This document shows positions 1 through 9,039 of a stretch of 64,000 nucleotides of DNA, one piece after another. This DNA is from Vicinamibacterales bacterium (GTDB lineage: Bacteria > Acidobacteriota > Vicinamibacteria > Vicinamibacterales > 2-12-FULL-66-21): contig DASSPH010000067.1 of the NCBI GenBank assembly GCA_035699745.1, positions 144,121-208,120 of the forward strand. Direction: 5' to 3'. The notes beneath the pieces are model-generated. The model made no database searches. It was not told the origin of the DNA and saw only the letters and a program-made list of their open reading frames with translations. Both the position numbers and the translations under genes were made by a program. Each line of letters starts with the position of its first letter. Positions within the stretch are counted from its first letter, which is position 1.

Positions 1-1921
1 AGGTGAGCGTGTCCGACGCGGCGAACGATCGTCCGGCCGCGATCGACTGACCGAGCGTGCGGAAGTAGTCGGGCGTCGCGAATCGCACGTTGATCTGCGG
101 GGGCTGCACGCCGGGCGGCAACGGCCGGCCGTCCCTGACGAGCCCCTGCGGGAACGGGTCGATCTCGTTCAGCGGGAACGTGCCGCCGCCGGCGACGGCG
201 ATCACGCCCGGAATGGAACCGAGGCGGCGTTCGTACTCCGTCCAGTACCCGGCGATCTTCGCGCGCCGCTCGGCCGGCGGCAGCGTCAGCGGGAACTTGT
301 CGAAGCTCATGTAAGCGCCGTAGGAGATCAGATTCTCGGTCTTGATGCCGGGATCGATCCGCTGCACGTTGAGGAGGCTGCGCAGCGTCAGGCCGGCGGC
401 GATCAGCAGCATGAACGACGCGCTGACCTGCGCGACGATCAGCACGCTGCGCACCCGCTGGCTGGAGTGGCTGGAGCGGCCTCCTTCGCGGAGCGCCGGG
501 GCCACGTCGATGCGGCGCGCGAACGCCGGGATCGAGCCGAAGATCAGTCCGGTCAGCACGGACACGCCGAGGGTGAAGAAGAGCACCGTCAGGTCGATCG
601 AGATCTCGTTGGCCCGGGACGTGAAGCGGCCGGCGAAATTGACCAGCAACCGCAGCGAGAGGGCAGAGAGGACCAGGCCGAGCACGCCGCCGCACAGCGC
701 CAGCACCAGGCTTTCGGTCAGCAGCTGCCGCAGCAGCCGCCCGCGCGTCGCGCCGAGCGCGGCGCGGACCGAGATCTCCCGCTCGCGACGGACCATCCGC
801 GCCAGCAGCAGGTTGGCGATCGAGGCGCACACGATCAGCAGGACGAATCCCGCGGTTCCCAGCAGCACCCACAGCGTCGTGGTGAAGTTCCGCGTCAGTT
901 CCGTCTTGAGCGGAATACCTGCGGCCTTGAACCCGCTGTCGGGATAGAAGCCCTTGTAATCGGTCTGCAGCCGCGCCGCGACCAGATCGAGATCGGCCTG
1001 CGCCTTGGCGAGCGTCACCTCGGGACGGACGCGCGCGAACGCGGTGAGCATCCGGCCGCGGCGGTTCGCGATCAGGCTGGGACTGGATCGGAACGGGCAC
1101 GCCGACGACGGCATGTAGATGTCGACTTCCAGCGGATACTGCGGCACCGGCGGCATCACGCCGATCACCGTGTGCGGCCTGTCGTTCATCCGGAACGTCT
1201 GCCCGACCACGCTGCGGTCGCCGCCGAAGCTGCGCTCCCAGTACTTGTAGCCGAGGACGAGGACGGCGGGAGCGCCCGGCGCGTCGTCGGCGGCGACGAA
1301 CGTCCGGCCGTGCAGCGGCGTGACGCCCAGCACGTCGAAGTAATTGGCCGACACCACGCCGGTCGACAGACGCTCCGGCTCGGCGCGGCCGAGCAGGTTG
1401 AAGAACATGTTGTGGAACTCGACCACGCCGCTGAGCGACTGCGCCTGCCGGTAGTCGTCCATCTCCTTCGGCGAGAAGCCGAAGTCATTGGCGACCGGAT
1501 CGCTCTGGCCGTGGTGCAGCACGACCAGCTTGTCGCCGTCCTGGTAGGGCAGCGGCCGCAGGAGCACGCCGTTGACGACGCTGAAGATGGCGGTGTTGGC
1601 GCCGATGCCGAGCGCCATGGTGACGATGATGACCAGGGCGAAGCCGGGATTGCGCCGGAGACTGCGGACGCCGTAGCGGATGTCCTGCGCGGCGACCTCG
1701 ACGAAGCGGGAGAGCCAGCTGTCGCGGACGTCGTCCTTGACGGCGTCCATCGTGCCGAACACGCGCTGCGCCTCGCGCCGGGCGGCGTCGGGCGGCATGC
1801 CTTTCGCGAGGTTCTGCTCGATCAGCATGTCGAGGTGGTAGCGCAGCTCGGTATCGAGCTCGCGCTCGAGGCGCGCCCGCTTGAACAGCGACGAGAGGCG
1901 GACGGAGAGATGACGGAACAT
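1..1921 (-). CDS. ADOP-family MacB-type permease, 3' end outside the window
   Basis: Inner-membrane permease of the acidobacterial duplicated orphan permease type: FtsX/MacB fold, four transmembrane helices and large periplasmic MacB_PCD domains. The frame stays open from the ATG at 1921 to the window edge, about 640 residues of an expected 800-880, so the last FtsX repeat is missing. Residues 1-75 form the cytoplasmic prefix domain (RARLERELDTEL). Next comes the first helix with the family motif ALGIGANTAIFSVVNGVLL. A middle FtsX block contains WVLLGTAGFVLLIVCASIAN and the coupling segment REISVRAALGATRGRLLRQL. GGAGG lies about 8 bases upstream of the start. The PadR gene ends 20 bases upstream and is probably its repressor. 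No ATPase gene is adjacent, so the energising partner is unknown. Confidence 0.9.
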   Translation of the reverse strand, partial: MFRHLSVRLSSLFKRARLERELDTELRYHLDMLIEQNLAKGMPPDAARREAQRVFGTMDAVKDDVRDSWLSRFVEVAAQDIRYGVRSLRRNPGFALVIIVTMALGIGANTAIFSVVNGVLLRPLPYQDGDKLVVLHHGQSDPVANDFGFSPKEMDDYRQAQSLSGVVEFHNMFFNLLGRAEPERLSTGVVSANYFDVLGVTPLHGRTFVAADDAPGAPAVLVLGYKYWERSFGGDRSVVGQTFRMNDRPHTVIGVMPPVPQYPLEVDIYMPSSACPFRSSPSLIANRRGRMLTAFARVRPEVTLAKAQADLDLVAARLQTDYKGFYPDSGFKAAGIPLKTELTRNFTTTLWVLLGTAGFVLLIVCASIANLLLARMVRREREISVRAALGATRGRLLRQLLTESLVLALCGGVLGLVLSALSLRLLVNFAGRFTSRANEISIDLTVLFFTLGVSVLTGLIFGSIPAFARRIDVAPALREGGRSSHSSQRVRSVLIVAQVSASFMLLIAAGLTLRSLLNVQRIDPGIKTENLISYGAYMSFDKFPLTLPPAERRAKIAGYWTEYERRLGSIPGVIAVAGGGTFPLNEIDPFPQGLVRDGRPLPPGVQPPQINVRFATPDYFRTLGQSIAAGRSFAASDTLT

Positions 1922-1941
1922 CGGACTGCCCTCCGGGATGT

Positions 1942-2271
1942 TCAGAGTCCGGCAAGCACGCGCGCGACGGCGGTGGAAAGGCGTTCCCAGGTCTTCGTCT
2001 CTTCCGCGAGCTGCCTGCGGCCGTCCCGCGTGAGCTGATAGAACTTCGCCTGCCGGTTGTTTTCCGAGCTGCCCCATTCCGCCGCGATCAGCCCCTGCTG
2101 CTCGAGCCGGTGCAGCGCGGGGTACAACGACCCCTGGTTCACCTGCAGCACGTCTTTCGAGAGCTGCTGGATCCGCTGCGAGATGCCCCACCCGTGCATC
2201 GGTTCACCCGAGAGCGTCCGCAGGATCAACAGATCCAGCGTGCCCTGGAGCAGGTCTGATTTGGGCGCCAT
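1942..2271 (-). CDS. PadR-family transcriptional regulator
   Basis: Winged-helix repressor of 109 residues, typical of the short PadR proteins paired with ADOP permeases. The N-terminal part (SDLLQGTLDLLILRTL) and the wing region (QGSLYPALHRLEQQGLI, AKFYQLTRDGRRQLA) are the family hallmarks. A short C-terminal helix would dimerise. The frame is open further upstream, but I place the start at the ATG at 2271 because GGAGG sits 6 bases before it; another ATG two codons earlier would lie directly against that site. It is transcribed ahead of the permease ending at position 1 and probably represses itself and that permease through the inverted repeats just upstream. Confidence 0.9.
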   Translation of the reverse strand: MAPKSDLLQGTLDLLILRTLSGEPMHGWGISQRIQQLSKDVLQVNQGSLYPALHRLEQQGLIAAEWGSSENNRQAKFYQLTRDGRRQLAEETKTWERLSTAVARVLAGL

Positions 2272-2289
2272 GAACATCCTCCAATGTTC
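2272..2289 (-). promoter_or_regulatory. Inverted repeat enclosing the PadR ribosome-binding site
   Basis: Perfect 6-base arms GAACAT and ATGTTC enclose the six bases that carry the GGAGG ribosome-binding site of the PadR gene starting at 2271. In the mRNA this hairpin would place the site in its loop. On DNA it could be a second PadR half-site pair (ACAT/ATGT type). Which applies cannot be decided from sequence. Confidence 0.4.
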
Positions 2290-2305
2290 TTCCTGTCGTC
2301 GGTCG

Positions 2306-2339
2306 ACAAGAGGGTAGTGCGGCTCTTGTAGAGTGTCAA
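2306..2339 (-). promoter_or_regulatory. PadR promoter with overlapping operator-like inverted repeat
   Basis: On the minus strand TTGACA (2334-2339), a 17-base spacer and TACCCT (2311-2316) form a sigma70-like promoter for the PadR-permease pair. A 7-base inverted repeat, ACAAGAG and CTCTTGT with a 10-base spacer (2306-2329), overlaps the -10 box, where a repressor would act. Assignment to this PadR is inferred from position only. Confidence 0.5.
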
Positions 2340-2340
2340 G

Positions 2341-2441
2341 GGGAATCTGGGAATTTGGAAATTTGGAAATGTGGGAATTTGGAAATGTGAAATGTGCGAA
2401 TGCCGAATGCGAGATTTCCACATTTCCAGATTTCCAAATCC
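2341..2441. repeat. A/T-rich direct and inverted GGAAATTT-type repeat
   Basis: A low-GC stretch in high-GC surroundings. The unit GGAAATTTGGAAATGTGG is repeated with variation at 2341-2390, and its complement (TTTCCACATTTCCAGATTTCC-like) appears at 2414-2440, so the block can fold into a long imperfect hairpin. It lies between the divergent PadR (minus) and beta-barrel (plus) genes. Open frames through it translate as low-complexity FPNSQIPKF-like strings and are not genes. Confidence 0.7.
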
Positions 2442-2480
2442 GCTTGGCTAAATCCTGATTTGGTGGTTCACTTCGGGGCC

Positions 2481-3542
2481 ATGACTCGCGGCTGGGTGAC
2501 GTCGGGCGTGCTGCTGGCCATGGTCTGCGCGGCCACGGGGGCGTGGGCGCAGGAGCGGCGCTGGGAGGTCGAGGTCTACGGCGGGCTGGTCGCCGCGGCG
2601 ACGGCGAGCGACGGCCGGCAGACGCTGCCGCGGCCCGGCGCGGCGATCGCGACGTCGACCCCGCTCTTCCCGAGCCGCGAGGTGCCGTCGTGGTTCTTCG
2701 GCGACGGCGCGGCGCTGCTCGACGCGGTCAATGCCGCGTTCGAGGGACCGTCGCGAATGGTGCCCCTCGATCCGCTGTTCGCGGCCGTGAAGCCGGGCCG
2801 GACCGGGGCCGGCGGCGTCAGGGTGCGGCGTTCGACCTCCGCGTCGGCGTCGCTGGAGCTCGCGGTCGACTTCCTCGGGGCGGCGCCGGTTGCTCCCGGG
2901 GATCTGGCCGCGATCGTGGACGCCTCTCGCCACTCGTTCGCCAGCACCTTCACCGAGCTGCTGCGAACCGGGCCGTTCACCGGTGTCGTGGTCGACGCCG
3001 CCGGGGAGGCCGAGAGCGGCACCCGCCGCGAGATTGCCGCGACCGCCGCATTCAACACCGATCTCGGCGCGCTGGGATCCGTGATCCCCTATCTGACGTT
3101 GGGCGGCGGGATCGTGACGGGCACCGGTTCGCCGTCCGCGACACTGTCCGGCCGGTACCGCTTTGCGGTGCTCGATCAGGTGCCGATCGACGAAAGCGAC
3201 CGCGTCACGATCGCCTTCGAGCGGCCGCTCACGTTCGCGGGCGTCGTCGGCGGGGGGGTGCGGCGCCGGATCTCCGACCGCTGGGGTTTCCGCCTCGACG
3301 TTCGCGCCTTGCTCGGTCCCGACGCGACGCGCGTGCGCGTCAGCACGGAGCCGTCCAGCCGGCGCGGCTCGCCTGCCGGCTTCGTCGAGTCGTTCACCAA
3401 TCCGGCGATTCAGTTCAGCAACGACCCGTCACTCGGGCGGCGCTCCTCGCTCAGCGCGCCGCCGCTCGAGCGGGTGACGGTGTTCGACGGCGGCTTCCAG
3501 AGCCGGACCGTCGTCGCGTTCGGAGTATCGCGGCGGTTCTAG
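2481..3542 (+). CDS. Secreted or outer-membrane beta-barrel-like protein
   Basis: 353 residues with a clear signal peptide (MTRGWVTSGVLLAMVCAATGAWAQ). The mature part alternates short hydrophobic and polar stretches (LGSVIPYLTLGGGIVTG, GFRLDVRALLG) and ends in the aromatic VVAFGVSRRF. These are traits of OmpA/OmpW-like outer-membrane barrels, but I recognise no specific family. I start at the ATG at 2481, which begins the signal peptide; the upstream frame runs through the intergenic repeat. Its stop codon overlaps the stop of the convergent gene at 3539 (the CTAG at 3539-3542 is shared). Confidence 0.7.
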   Translation: MTRGWVTSGVLLAMVCAATGAWAQERRWEVEVYGGLVAAATASDGRQTLPRPGAAIATSTPLFPSREVPSWFFGDGAALLDAVNAAFEGPSRMVPLDPLFAAVKPGRTGAGGVRVRRSTSASASLELAVDFLGAAPVAPGDLAAIVDASRHSFASTFTELLRTGPFTGVVVDAAGEAESGTRREIAATAAFNTDLGALGSVIPYLTLGGGIVTGTGSPSATLSGRYRFAVLDQVPIDESDRVTIAFERPLTFAGVVGGGVRRRISDRWGFRLDVRALLGPDATRVRVSTEPSSRRGSPAGFVESFTNPAIQFSNDPSLGRRSSLSAPPLERVTVFDGGFQSRTVVAFGVSRRF

Positions 3543-6358
3543 GGATCCAGCCTCGTATAGAAGATTCCGAGTCCGTGCGTCGCGGCCACCAGGACGCGCT
3601 CGGATCTCACGAACTCGAGATCGACGACCAGCGCTTCGGGGAAGCCCACCCCCGCCAGTTCCCAGACCGGCGATCCGCGGCGCAGCACCAGCACGCCGAA
3701 GTCCGTTGCCGCGTACAGATCGCCGCGGCCGTCGTCGACGGCGATCGTGTTCACCGGCAGGTCGCCCAGATCGCGATCGAGCAGCGTGAACGTCGCCGTG
3801 CGCGACGACGGGTTGAAGACCGCGCGAAAGATGTGCCCCGGCGATGACGGCGTGAGCGCGTTGAACCCCGAGTAGGAGATGAAGGCGGCATTCGGATCGG
3901 TCCGATCCGGCACGATGCGGGTGACGAAGCGGTTGGGCGTGACCGGCGTGTCGACGCGGCTGAAGGTCACGTCGGGGCCGGCCGCCGCGTCGGCGTTCTT
4001 CGAGACGAAGAGACGTCCCGCGCTCGTCGCCGCCCACAGCGTTCCCGCATCGAGCGCGGAGCGCTCTACGGCCACGATCACGCCGCCGGTGCGATCGGAC
4101 CCGTACGCGTCGGCGGTGAGATCGCCGGGGCGGCGGCCGGCCGATTCCGGCGTCGAGCCGGCGGGAAACGGATGGGCGACGCCGAGCGGAATCCAGTCGC
4201 CGCAGATCAGCGCCGCGGACCCGCCGGAGAACCGGCAGTTTGCCTCGAGGAACGCCTGGCTGCCGCCGTTGCTCTTGGTTCGCCAGACGTGCTGAAAGCC
4301 GGTGAACTGGGTGTCGGGATTCACCTCGTCGAACGAGAGGAACTGCCGTCCGGTCGACGCCGTGATCGTCGCGCGTTCGTTGGCGGCGCGGATCGGATCG
4401 TCGATCCGCAGCCATCGCGCCAGGTCGCCGTTGGCGAAGTTCACGAAGAACCGGTTGCTCTGGAAGCTGGCGAACAGCACGCCGGCGCGCGACGGATGGA
4501 AGCCCGAGGCCGACGTTCCGTCGCCGAACGGGAACACGCTCTTCCACACGCCCGCCGCGCCGGTGCCGTCCTGCCATACCGTGCCGTTGTCCTGCAGGCC
4601 GCCGATGAGCCGTTGCAGCGGAGCGCGCGGATCGAGCGCCACGTTGTAGAACTGCAGCGTCTGCAGGCCCCGGTTCAGGAAGTACATCTGCCGGGGAACG
4701 GCCGCGAGCATCCGCGCGCACTGCGGCGCATTGCCGAACAGCGAGCCGCACCGGTCGGCGATGTTGACGAACACGCCGTCGTTGCGAACGACGCCGCCGT
4801 CCGAGCCGACGAACGCGATGTCGGGATTGCGGGGGTGGAAGGCCACGGCCCGGACGTCCACGTGCGCCCGGTTCGGCGGCGTCTGCGCATCGCTCGAGAA
4901 CGCCGAGAAAGTAACGCCCGCGTCGGTGGACCGGATCGTCGGTTCGCCGAAGGTCGGCGTCGCCACCCCGCCGAGGACGACCGTGTCGGGGCGCCGCGGC
5001 GGCACCGCCACCACCAGATCGTAGAAGCACTGCGACGCGCAGATCGCGCGGCTCGTCGATCCCTCCTGCGCCGGGTCGTTCGACGAGAGCGCGATCCACG
5101 ACGCGGTGTTGGAGAGGTTGGAGCCCGATCCGGTCACCAGCTCCGCTGCCGGAACGTCGGCGTTGTCCAGCCGATACAACCCCTGCGTGCCGGCGGCGAG
5201 CGTGCCGTTGTAGGCGTAGACCCGCGTGTGCCCGCGGCTCTCCGTCAGGTCGAACATCGCGAGATCCTGGAATCCGCCGCGCCCGACGATCGCGAAGACC
5301 GGTTTGAAGGAGGCGTCGCCGTTCTCCAGCGGCGGCGCCGAGCGGTGGATGGCGTTGTTCCACGCGCTGGCGTAGACGATGCGCGGGTTGCGCGGGTCGA
5401 TCTCGACCCAGCGCACGCCGATCATCGTGTCCCCCTGCCCGACCGTCTGGTGCGGATTCGGCGCGATCGCCGGCGCGAGCGGCGGCACCCAGATCAGCGA
5501 CCAGGATGCGCCGCCGTTCTCCGTCTTGTAGAGCCCGACCCGCGGCTGCGGGTAGCCGGTAATCTGGCTCTGGCCGCCGCGCACCGCCGTCATGCCCAGC
5601 ATGGCAGTCGTCGTCGCGACGTAGATGACCTGCGGGTTGCCCGGCTCGATCGCGATCGATCCGATGCCCCGTGTCGACGTGAAGTCGATCGGCGCCGGCG
5701 ACACCGCGGGATCGACGATGTTGGTGGAGACGCGTGCCCAGCGGTCCCCGCCGTCGGTCGAACGATACAGTCCGGTTCCCGCGCCGGAGTTCTGAGGCGA
5801 GTTGGTTTCCCCGGTGCCGACGTAGATCGTGCCGCCGCTCTCGTCGTTGGGGTCGAGCGCGAGACTGCCGATGTTGTTGGTGCCCAGGCCGGCTCCGATC
5901 CACCGCCAGCCCGCGTCGTCGGCATGCATCGCGTCGTCCGAGCGCCACACGCCGCCGCCCGCGGTGCCGACCCAGAGCCGGCATGGTCCGTGGAGCGCAC
6001 ATGCCGGCGAGATCGCCAGCGCGGAGACACGCCCCGAGAAATTGCCGGAACCGCTCGCGCCGCCTTCGGTCGTGCTCGAGGGGCCGAGGCTGATCCATGC
6101 CGTCCCGGCGGGCTGCGCGCCGCGATATGCGACGCCGCGATAGACCCAGTAACGCGCCGCGGACGCGCGCGCGACTTCGACCGAGCCGGGCACGCCGGGG
6201 AAGGCCTGTTCGTAGGCCCGCAGATCCTCGAAGCCCAGAGGAGAGAACGCGTCCGGTTTTTCGGCAGCCTGGCCTGGAGCGGGCTGCTGGACGAACGAGT
6301 CGGTGGCGCCGGCCGTCACGAGCAGCGCCACGATTACGACGGCCCTGCCGGCTTTCAT
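3539..6358 (-). CDS. Secreted BNR/VPS10-type beta-propeller protein
   Basis: 939 residues. A signal peptide (MKAGRAVVIVALLVTAGA) is followed by a large region of sialidase/sortilin-like propeller repeats. Asp-box motifs are visible (YRSTDGGDRW, TENGGASW, STDAGVTF), together with blades such as LWVGTAGGGVWRSDD and TIYVGTGETN. No catalytic sialidase signature is obvious, so a binding or scaffold role outside the inner membrane is more likely than an enzyme role; the ligand is unknown. It starts 13 bases after the stop of the ADOP permease gene at 6372 and probably shares its transcript. No clear ribosome-binding site is visible, consistent with translational coupling. Confidence 0.8.
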   Translation of the reverse strand: MKAGRAVVIVALLVTAGATDSFVQQPAPGQAAEKPDAFSPLGFEDLRAYEQAFPGVPGSVEVARASAARYWVYRGVAYRGAQPAGTAWISLGPSSTTEGGASGSGNFSGRVSALAISPACALHGPCRLWVGTAGGGVWRSDDAMHADDAGWRWIGAGLGTNNIGSLALDPNDESGGTIYVGTGETNSPQNSGAGTGLYRSTDGGDRWARVSTNIVDPAVSPAPIDFTSTRGIGSIAIEPGNPQVIYVATTTAMLGMTAVRGGQSQITGYPQPRVGLYKTENGGASWSLIWVPPLAPAIAPNPHQTVGQGDTMIGVRWVEIDPRNPRIVYASAWNNAIHRSAPPLENGDASFKPVFAIVGRGGFQDLAMFDLTESRGHTRVYAYNGTLAAGTQGLYRLDNADVPAAELVTGSGSNLSNTASWIALSSNDPAQEGSTSRAICASQCFYDLVVAVPPRRPDTVVLGGVATPTFGEPTIRSTDAGVTFSAFSSDAQTPPNRAHVDVRAVAFHPRNPDIAFVGSDGGVVRNDGVFVNIADRCGSLFGNAPQCARMLAAVPRQMYFLNRGLQTLQFYNVALDPRAPLQRLIGGLQDNGTVWQDGTGAAGVWKSVFPFGDGTSASGFHPSRAGVLFASFQSNRFFVNFANGDLARWLRIDDPIRAANERATITASTGRQFLSFDEVNPDTQFTGFQHVWRTKSNGGSQAFLEANCRFSGGSAALICGDWIPLGVAHPFPAGSTPESAGRRPGDLTADAYGSDRTGGVIVAVERSALDAGTLWAATSAGRLFVSKNADAAAGPDVTFSRVDTPVTPNRFVTRIVPDRTDPNAAFISYSGFNALTPSSPGHIFRAVFNPSSRTATFTLLDRDLGDLPVNTIAVDDGRGDLYAATDFGVLVLRRGSPVWELAGVGFPEALVVDLEFVRSERVLVAATHGLGIFYTRLDP

Positions 6359-6371
6359 GCGCCGGAGGGTA

Positions 6372-8741
6372 TCACTTCAGCTTCAGCGCGGCCATCGGAT
6401 CCACCCGCGCCGCCGTCCGCGCCGGCCACCACGACGCGGCAAGCGCGGCGCCGCCGAGCAGCGTTGCCGCACCCGCGAACAGCGCCGGGTCGAAGGCGCG
6501 CAGCCCGAAGAAGATCGACGAGAGAAAGGCGGTGGCGGCGAACGCGAGGAGCAGTCCCGCGCCGACGCCAATCGACACGAGGCGCAGCGCGCTGCCGAGA
6601 ATGAGCTGCAGGATCGCGCGCGGCGTTCCGCCGAGGGCGGCGCGGATTGCGATCTCGCGATGGCGCTCGGCGACGGTCAGCGACATCACGCCGAAGACGC
6701 CGAGGGCGGCGACCAGCAGGGCGACCGCGCCCAGCGACCCGAGCACGAACCCCTGCAGCCGGCGATCCTCCGCGTATGCGCGATAGGTCCCGTCCATCGT
6801 GTGCACCGTGACGGCAACGGCGGGGTCGACGCCGGCCGCCGCGGTGCGCACCGCGTCCACGGCTGCGGACGACTCGCCGGCGGTCCGCACGACGAACGCC
6901 ACGTCACGGCCGTTCGGCAGCGTGTAGTACATCTGGCTCTCGGGCGGGCCGGGGAGCGCGCGCTGCGCGACGTCACCGACGACGCCGACGACGGTGAACC
7001 AGGCCGAGGGATTCGCGGCCCCGGGCAGGCGCAAACGAGCGCCGATCGGATCGCGATCGGGCCAGTGCCGGCGCGCCATGGTCTCGTTGATGATGACGGA
7101 CGCGCTTCGCTCGTCGCGAGCTTCGCGCGCGGTGAAGGCGCGCCCGCGGCGAACCGGGATCCGCATCGCGTCGAAGTAATCCGCGTCCACGAACCGGAAC
7201 GTCGCGGCGGGCGGCGACGCGGTCGCGGTCCATCCCTCCACGATGAAGCCCGTCGCCGGCACGTTGCGATCGACGAGCGGTGCATGGCTGATCGCGGAGA
7301 CCGCCGAGACGCCGGCGACCGCCGCCAGCCGCGCCCGCATCGAATCCACCAGATCCATCCGCAGCGCCGTCGAGTCGAACCGGGCGTCGGGCAGCGGCGC
7401 GCGCACGACGACGAGGCCGGCGCGCTCGAAGCCGGGGTGCACATCGTCCATGGCGAGCGCGCTGGTCACGATGGATGCCCCGCCGGTGACCAGGCCGAGC
7501 GAGAGCGCCACCTGCGCGGCGACCATCGCGCCGCGCAGCCGCGCGCGGCGGCGCGACCCGGACGCCTGCTGATCCTCCTGGAGCACACCCCGGATGTCGA
7601 CGCGGGACGCGCCGATCGCGGGCGCGACACCGAGGATGGTCGAGGTCGCCGCGGCGGCGGCAAAGGCGAACGCCACGACCCGGGCGTCGATGGAGAACGT
7701 CAGCCAGCTCGCGCCGCCCGGCTTGCCGAGGGTATTGACGAACAGATCGGTGCCCCAACTCGCGACCAGCACGCCGAGCGCGCCGCCGGCGACCGCGAGG
7801 AGCGCGCTTTCGGTCATCACCTGCCGCACCAGCCGCCAGCGCGCCGCGCCGATCGCCGCGCGGACTGCCAGCTCGTGCCGCCGGCCGCTGACGTACGCCA
7901 GCAGCAGGCCCGCGAGATTCGCGCACGCGACGACGAGCACGACGCCGGACGCGAGCAGCAGGATCAGCGCCGCGTCACGCTGCTTCGAGCCGAGGACGGC
8001 GTCCCGCAGCGGGCGCGCCGCGATCGTCCACGCGCGGTTGTCCGGGGCGCCGCCGGTCTGCGACGGTTCCAGTCCGGCGAGTGCCGCCGCGGCTTCGGCG
8101 GGCGGGACGCCGTCGCGCAGCCGCGCCGCGACGTCCACGCCGCGCCGCGCGTCGCGCCGCAGCGTCAGCCAGATCCGCGCGTCGGCGGGAAACGCGAAAC
8201 CGGCAGGGGCGATACCGACGATGGTGTGGGGCACGCCGTCGATCGCGATCGACGCGCCGAGCGCCGCGTCGCTGGCGCCGAAGCGTCCGGTCCACAGATC
8301 GTGTCCGATGACCGCAACCGGTGACGTGTCGCCGTCGCCGATCGAGCGGCCGCGCAGGAGCGGCGTCCCGAGCAGCGCGAACAGATCGCCGGAGACTTCC
8401 GCCCCGGCCGCCTGCACCGCGCCCCCCTCGCCGCTCAGCGTGACAGGGCGCGCGACGTACGCCACCGCCTCGGCGATGCCGGCCGCCTCGCGCACGGAGA
8501 TGAACTGTTCGACGGTGAGTCTCGATCGGACCGCCGCGCCGCGCGCGGCGCGGTCCACGGCGACCAGGCGATCGGCGTCCGCGAACGGCAGCGGCCGCAG
8601 GGCCACGCCGTTCAGGATTGAAAAGAAGGTCGTCGTCGCGCCGATGCCCAGGGCGAGCGTCGCCAGGACGATCGCGCTGAACGCCGGACGGCGGGCGAGT
8701 TGACGGAGAGCGACGCGAACGTCCTGACTGATGCCATGCAC
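6372..8741 (-). CDS. ADOP-family MacB-type permease without prefix domain
   Basis: About 789 residues from the GTG at 8741 (VHGISQDVRVALRQLARRP). Helix 1 carries ATLALGIGATTTFFSILNGVAL, the middle FtsX pair carries LLASGVVLVVACANLAGLLLAYVSGRRHELAVRAAIG, and the C-terminal pair runs through ALGVFGVMSLTVAERHREIAIRAALG to the family ending WWPARTAARVDPMAALKLK. The frame extends upstream to 8951, but that part overlaps the dioxygenase remnant on the same strand and reads as arginine/serine-rich noise. The cytoplasmic prefix domain is absent. No PadR gene or ATPase is adjacent. The BNR-repeat gene follows 13 bases downstream. Confidence 0.88.
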   Translation of the reverse strand: MHGISQDVRVALRQLARRPAFSAIVLATLALGIGATTTFFSILNGVALRPLPFADADRLVAVDRAARGAAVRSRLTVEQFISVREAAGIAEAVAYVARPVTLSGEGGAVQAAGAEVSGDLFALLGTPLLRGRSIGDGDTSPVAVIGHDLWTGRFGASDAALGASIAIDGVPHTIVGIAPAGFAFPADARIWLTLRRDARRGVDVAARLRDGVPPAEAAAALAGLEPSQTGGAPDNRAWTIAARPLRDAVLGSKQRDAALILLLASGVVLVVACANLAGLLLAYVSGRRHELAVRAAIGAARWRLVRQVMTESALLAVAGGALGVLVASWGTDLFVNTLGKPGGASWLTFSIDARVVAFAFAAAAATSTILGVAPAIGASRVDIRGVLQEDQQASGSRRRARLRGAMVAAQVALSLGLVTGGASIVTSALAMDDVHPGFERAGLVVVRAPLPDARFDSTALRMDLVDSMRARLAAVAGVSAVSAISHAPLVDRNVPATGFIVEGWTATASPPAATFRFVDADYFDAMRIPVRRGRAFTAREARDERSASVIINETMARRHWPDRDPIGARLRLPGAANPSAWFTVVGVVGDVAQRALPGPPESQMYYTLPNGRDVAFVVRTAGESSAAVDAVRTAAAGVDPAVAVTVHTMDGTYRAYAEDRRLQGFVLGSLGAVALLVAALGVFGVMSLTVAERHREIAIRAALGGTPRAILQLILGSALRLVSIGVGAGLLLAFAATAFLSSIFFGLRAFDPALFAGAATLLGGAALAASWWPARTAARVDPMAALKLK

Positions 8742-8748
8742 GCCGCCA

Positions 8749-9039
8749 TCATACCCGGCCGTTGCGCCGCCCGCGACCGCGCCCCTCCGCATCGGATCGG
8801 CCGACGGCGGCATCCGACAGATCGAGCGCGATCGCGATGCCGGCCTCGTACCCCGAGGCGCGCCGGGCGGGCTGCAGCAGGAGCTGGTCGCCGGCCTGGC
8901 GATAGATGCCGTCGCGCTGATTGATCGTGTCGCGGCGCCCGTTCGCCGCATACGGCTCGCGCGCGTGGATCTCGTCGTTCAGGGTCTCGGGAAAGAACAG
9001 CTGCGACGTGTACTCCCGGCGGCGGGCGCGGAGGCTCGA
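8749..9039 (-). pseudogene. C-terminal remnant of an intradiol ring-cleavage dioxygenase-like gene
   Basis: The spacer between two ADOP genes holds about 90 codons with real protein character: EYTSQLFFPETLNDEIHARE, then PYAANGRRDTINQRDGIYRQ, AGDQLLLQPARRASGYEAGI and AIALDLSDAAVG. This matches my memory of the C-terminal end of twin-arginine/protocatechuate-3,4-dioxygenase-like proteins (TTQLFF...RDT.N..DGI), giving residues after the catalytic core. There is no start codon: the frame is continuous with the preceding permease and begins right after its TGA at 9040-9042. It ends with TGA at 8749-8751, 8 bases before the next permease start. The iron-ligand region is gone, so it cannot be an enzyme. 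Confidence 0.62.
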
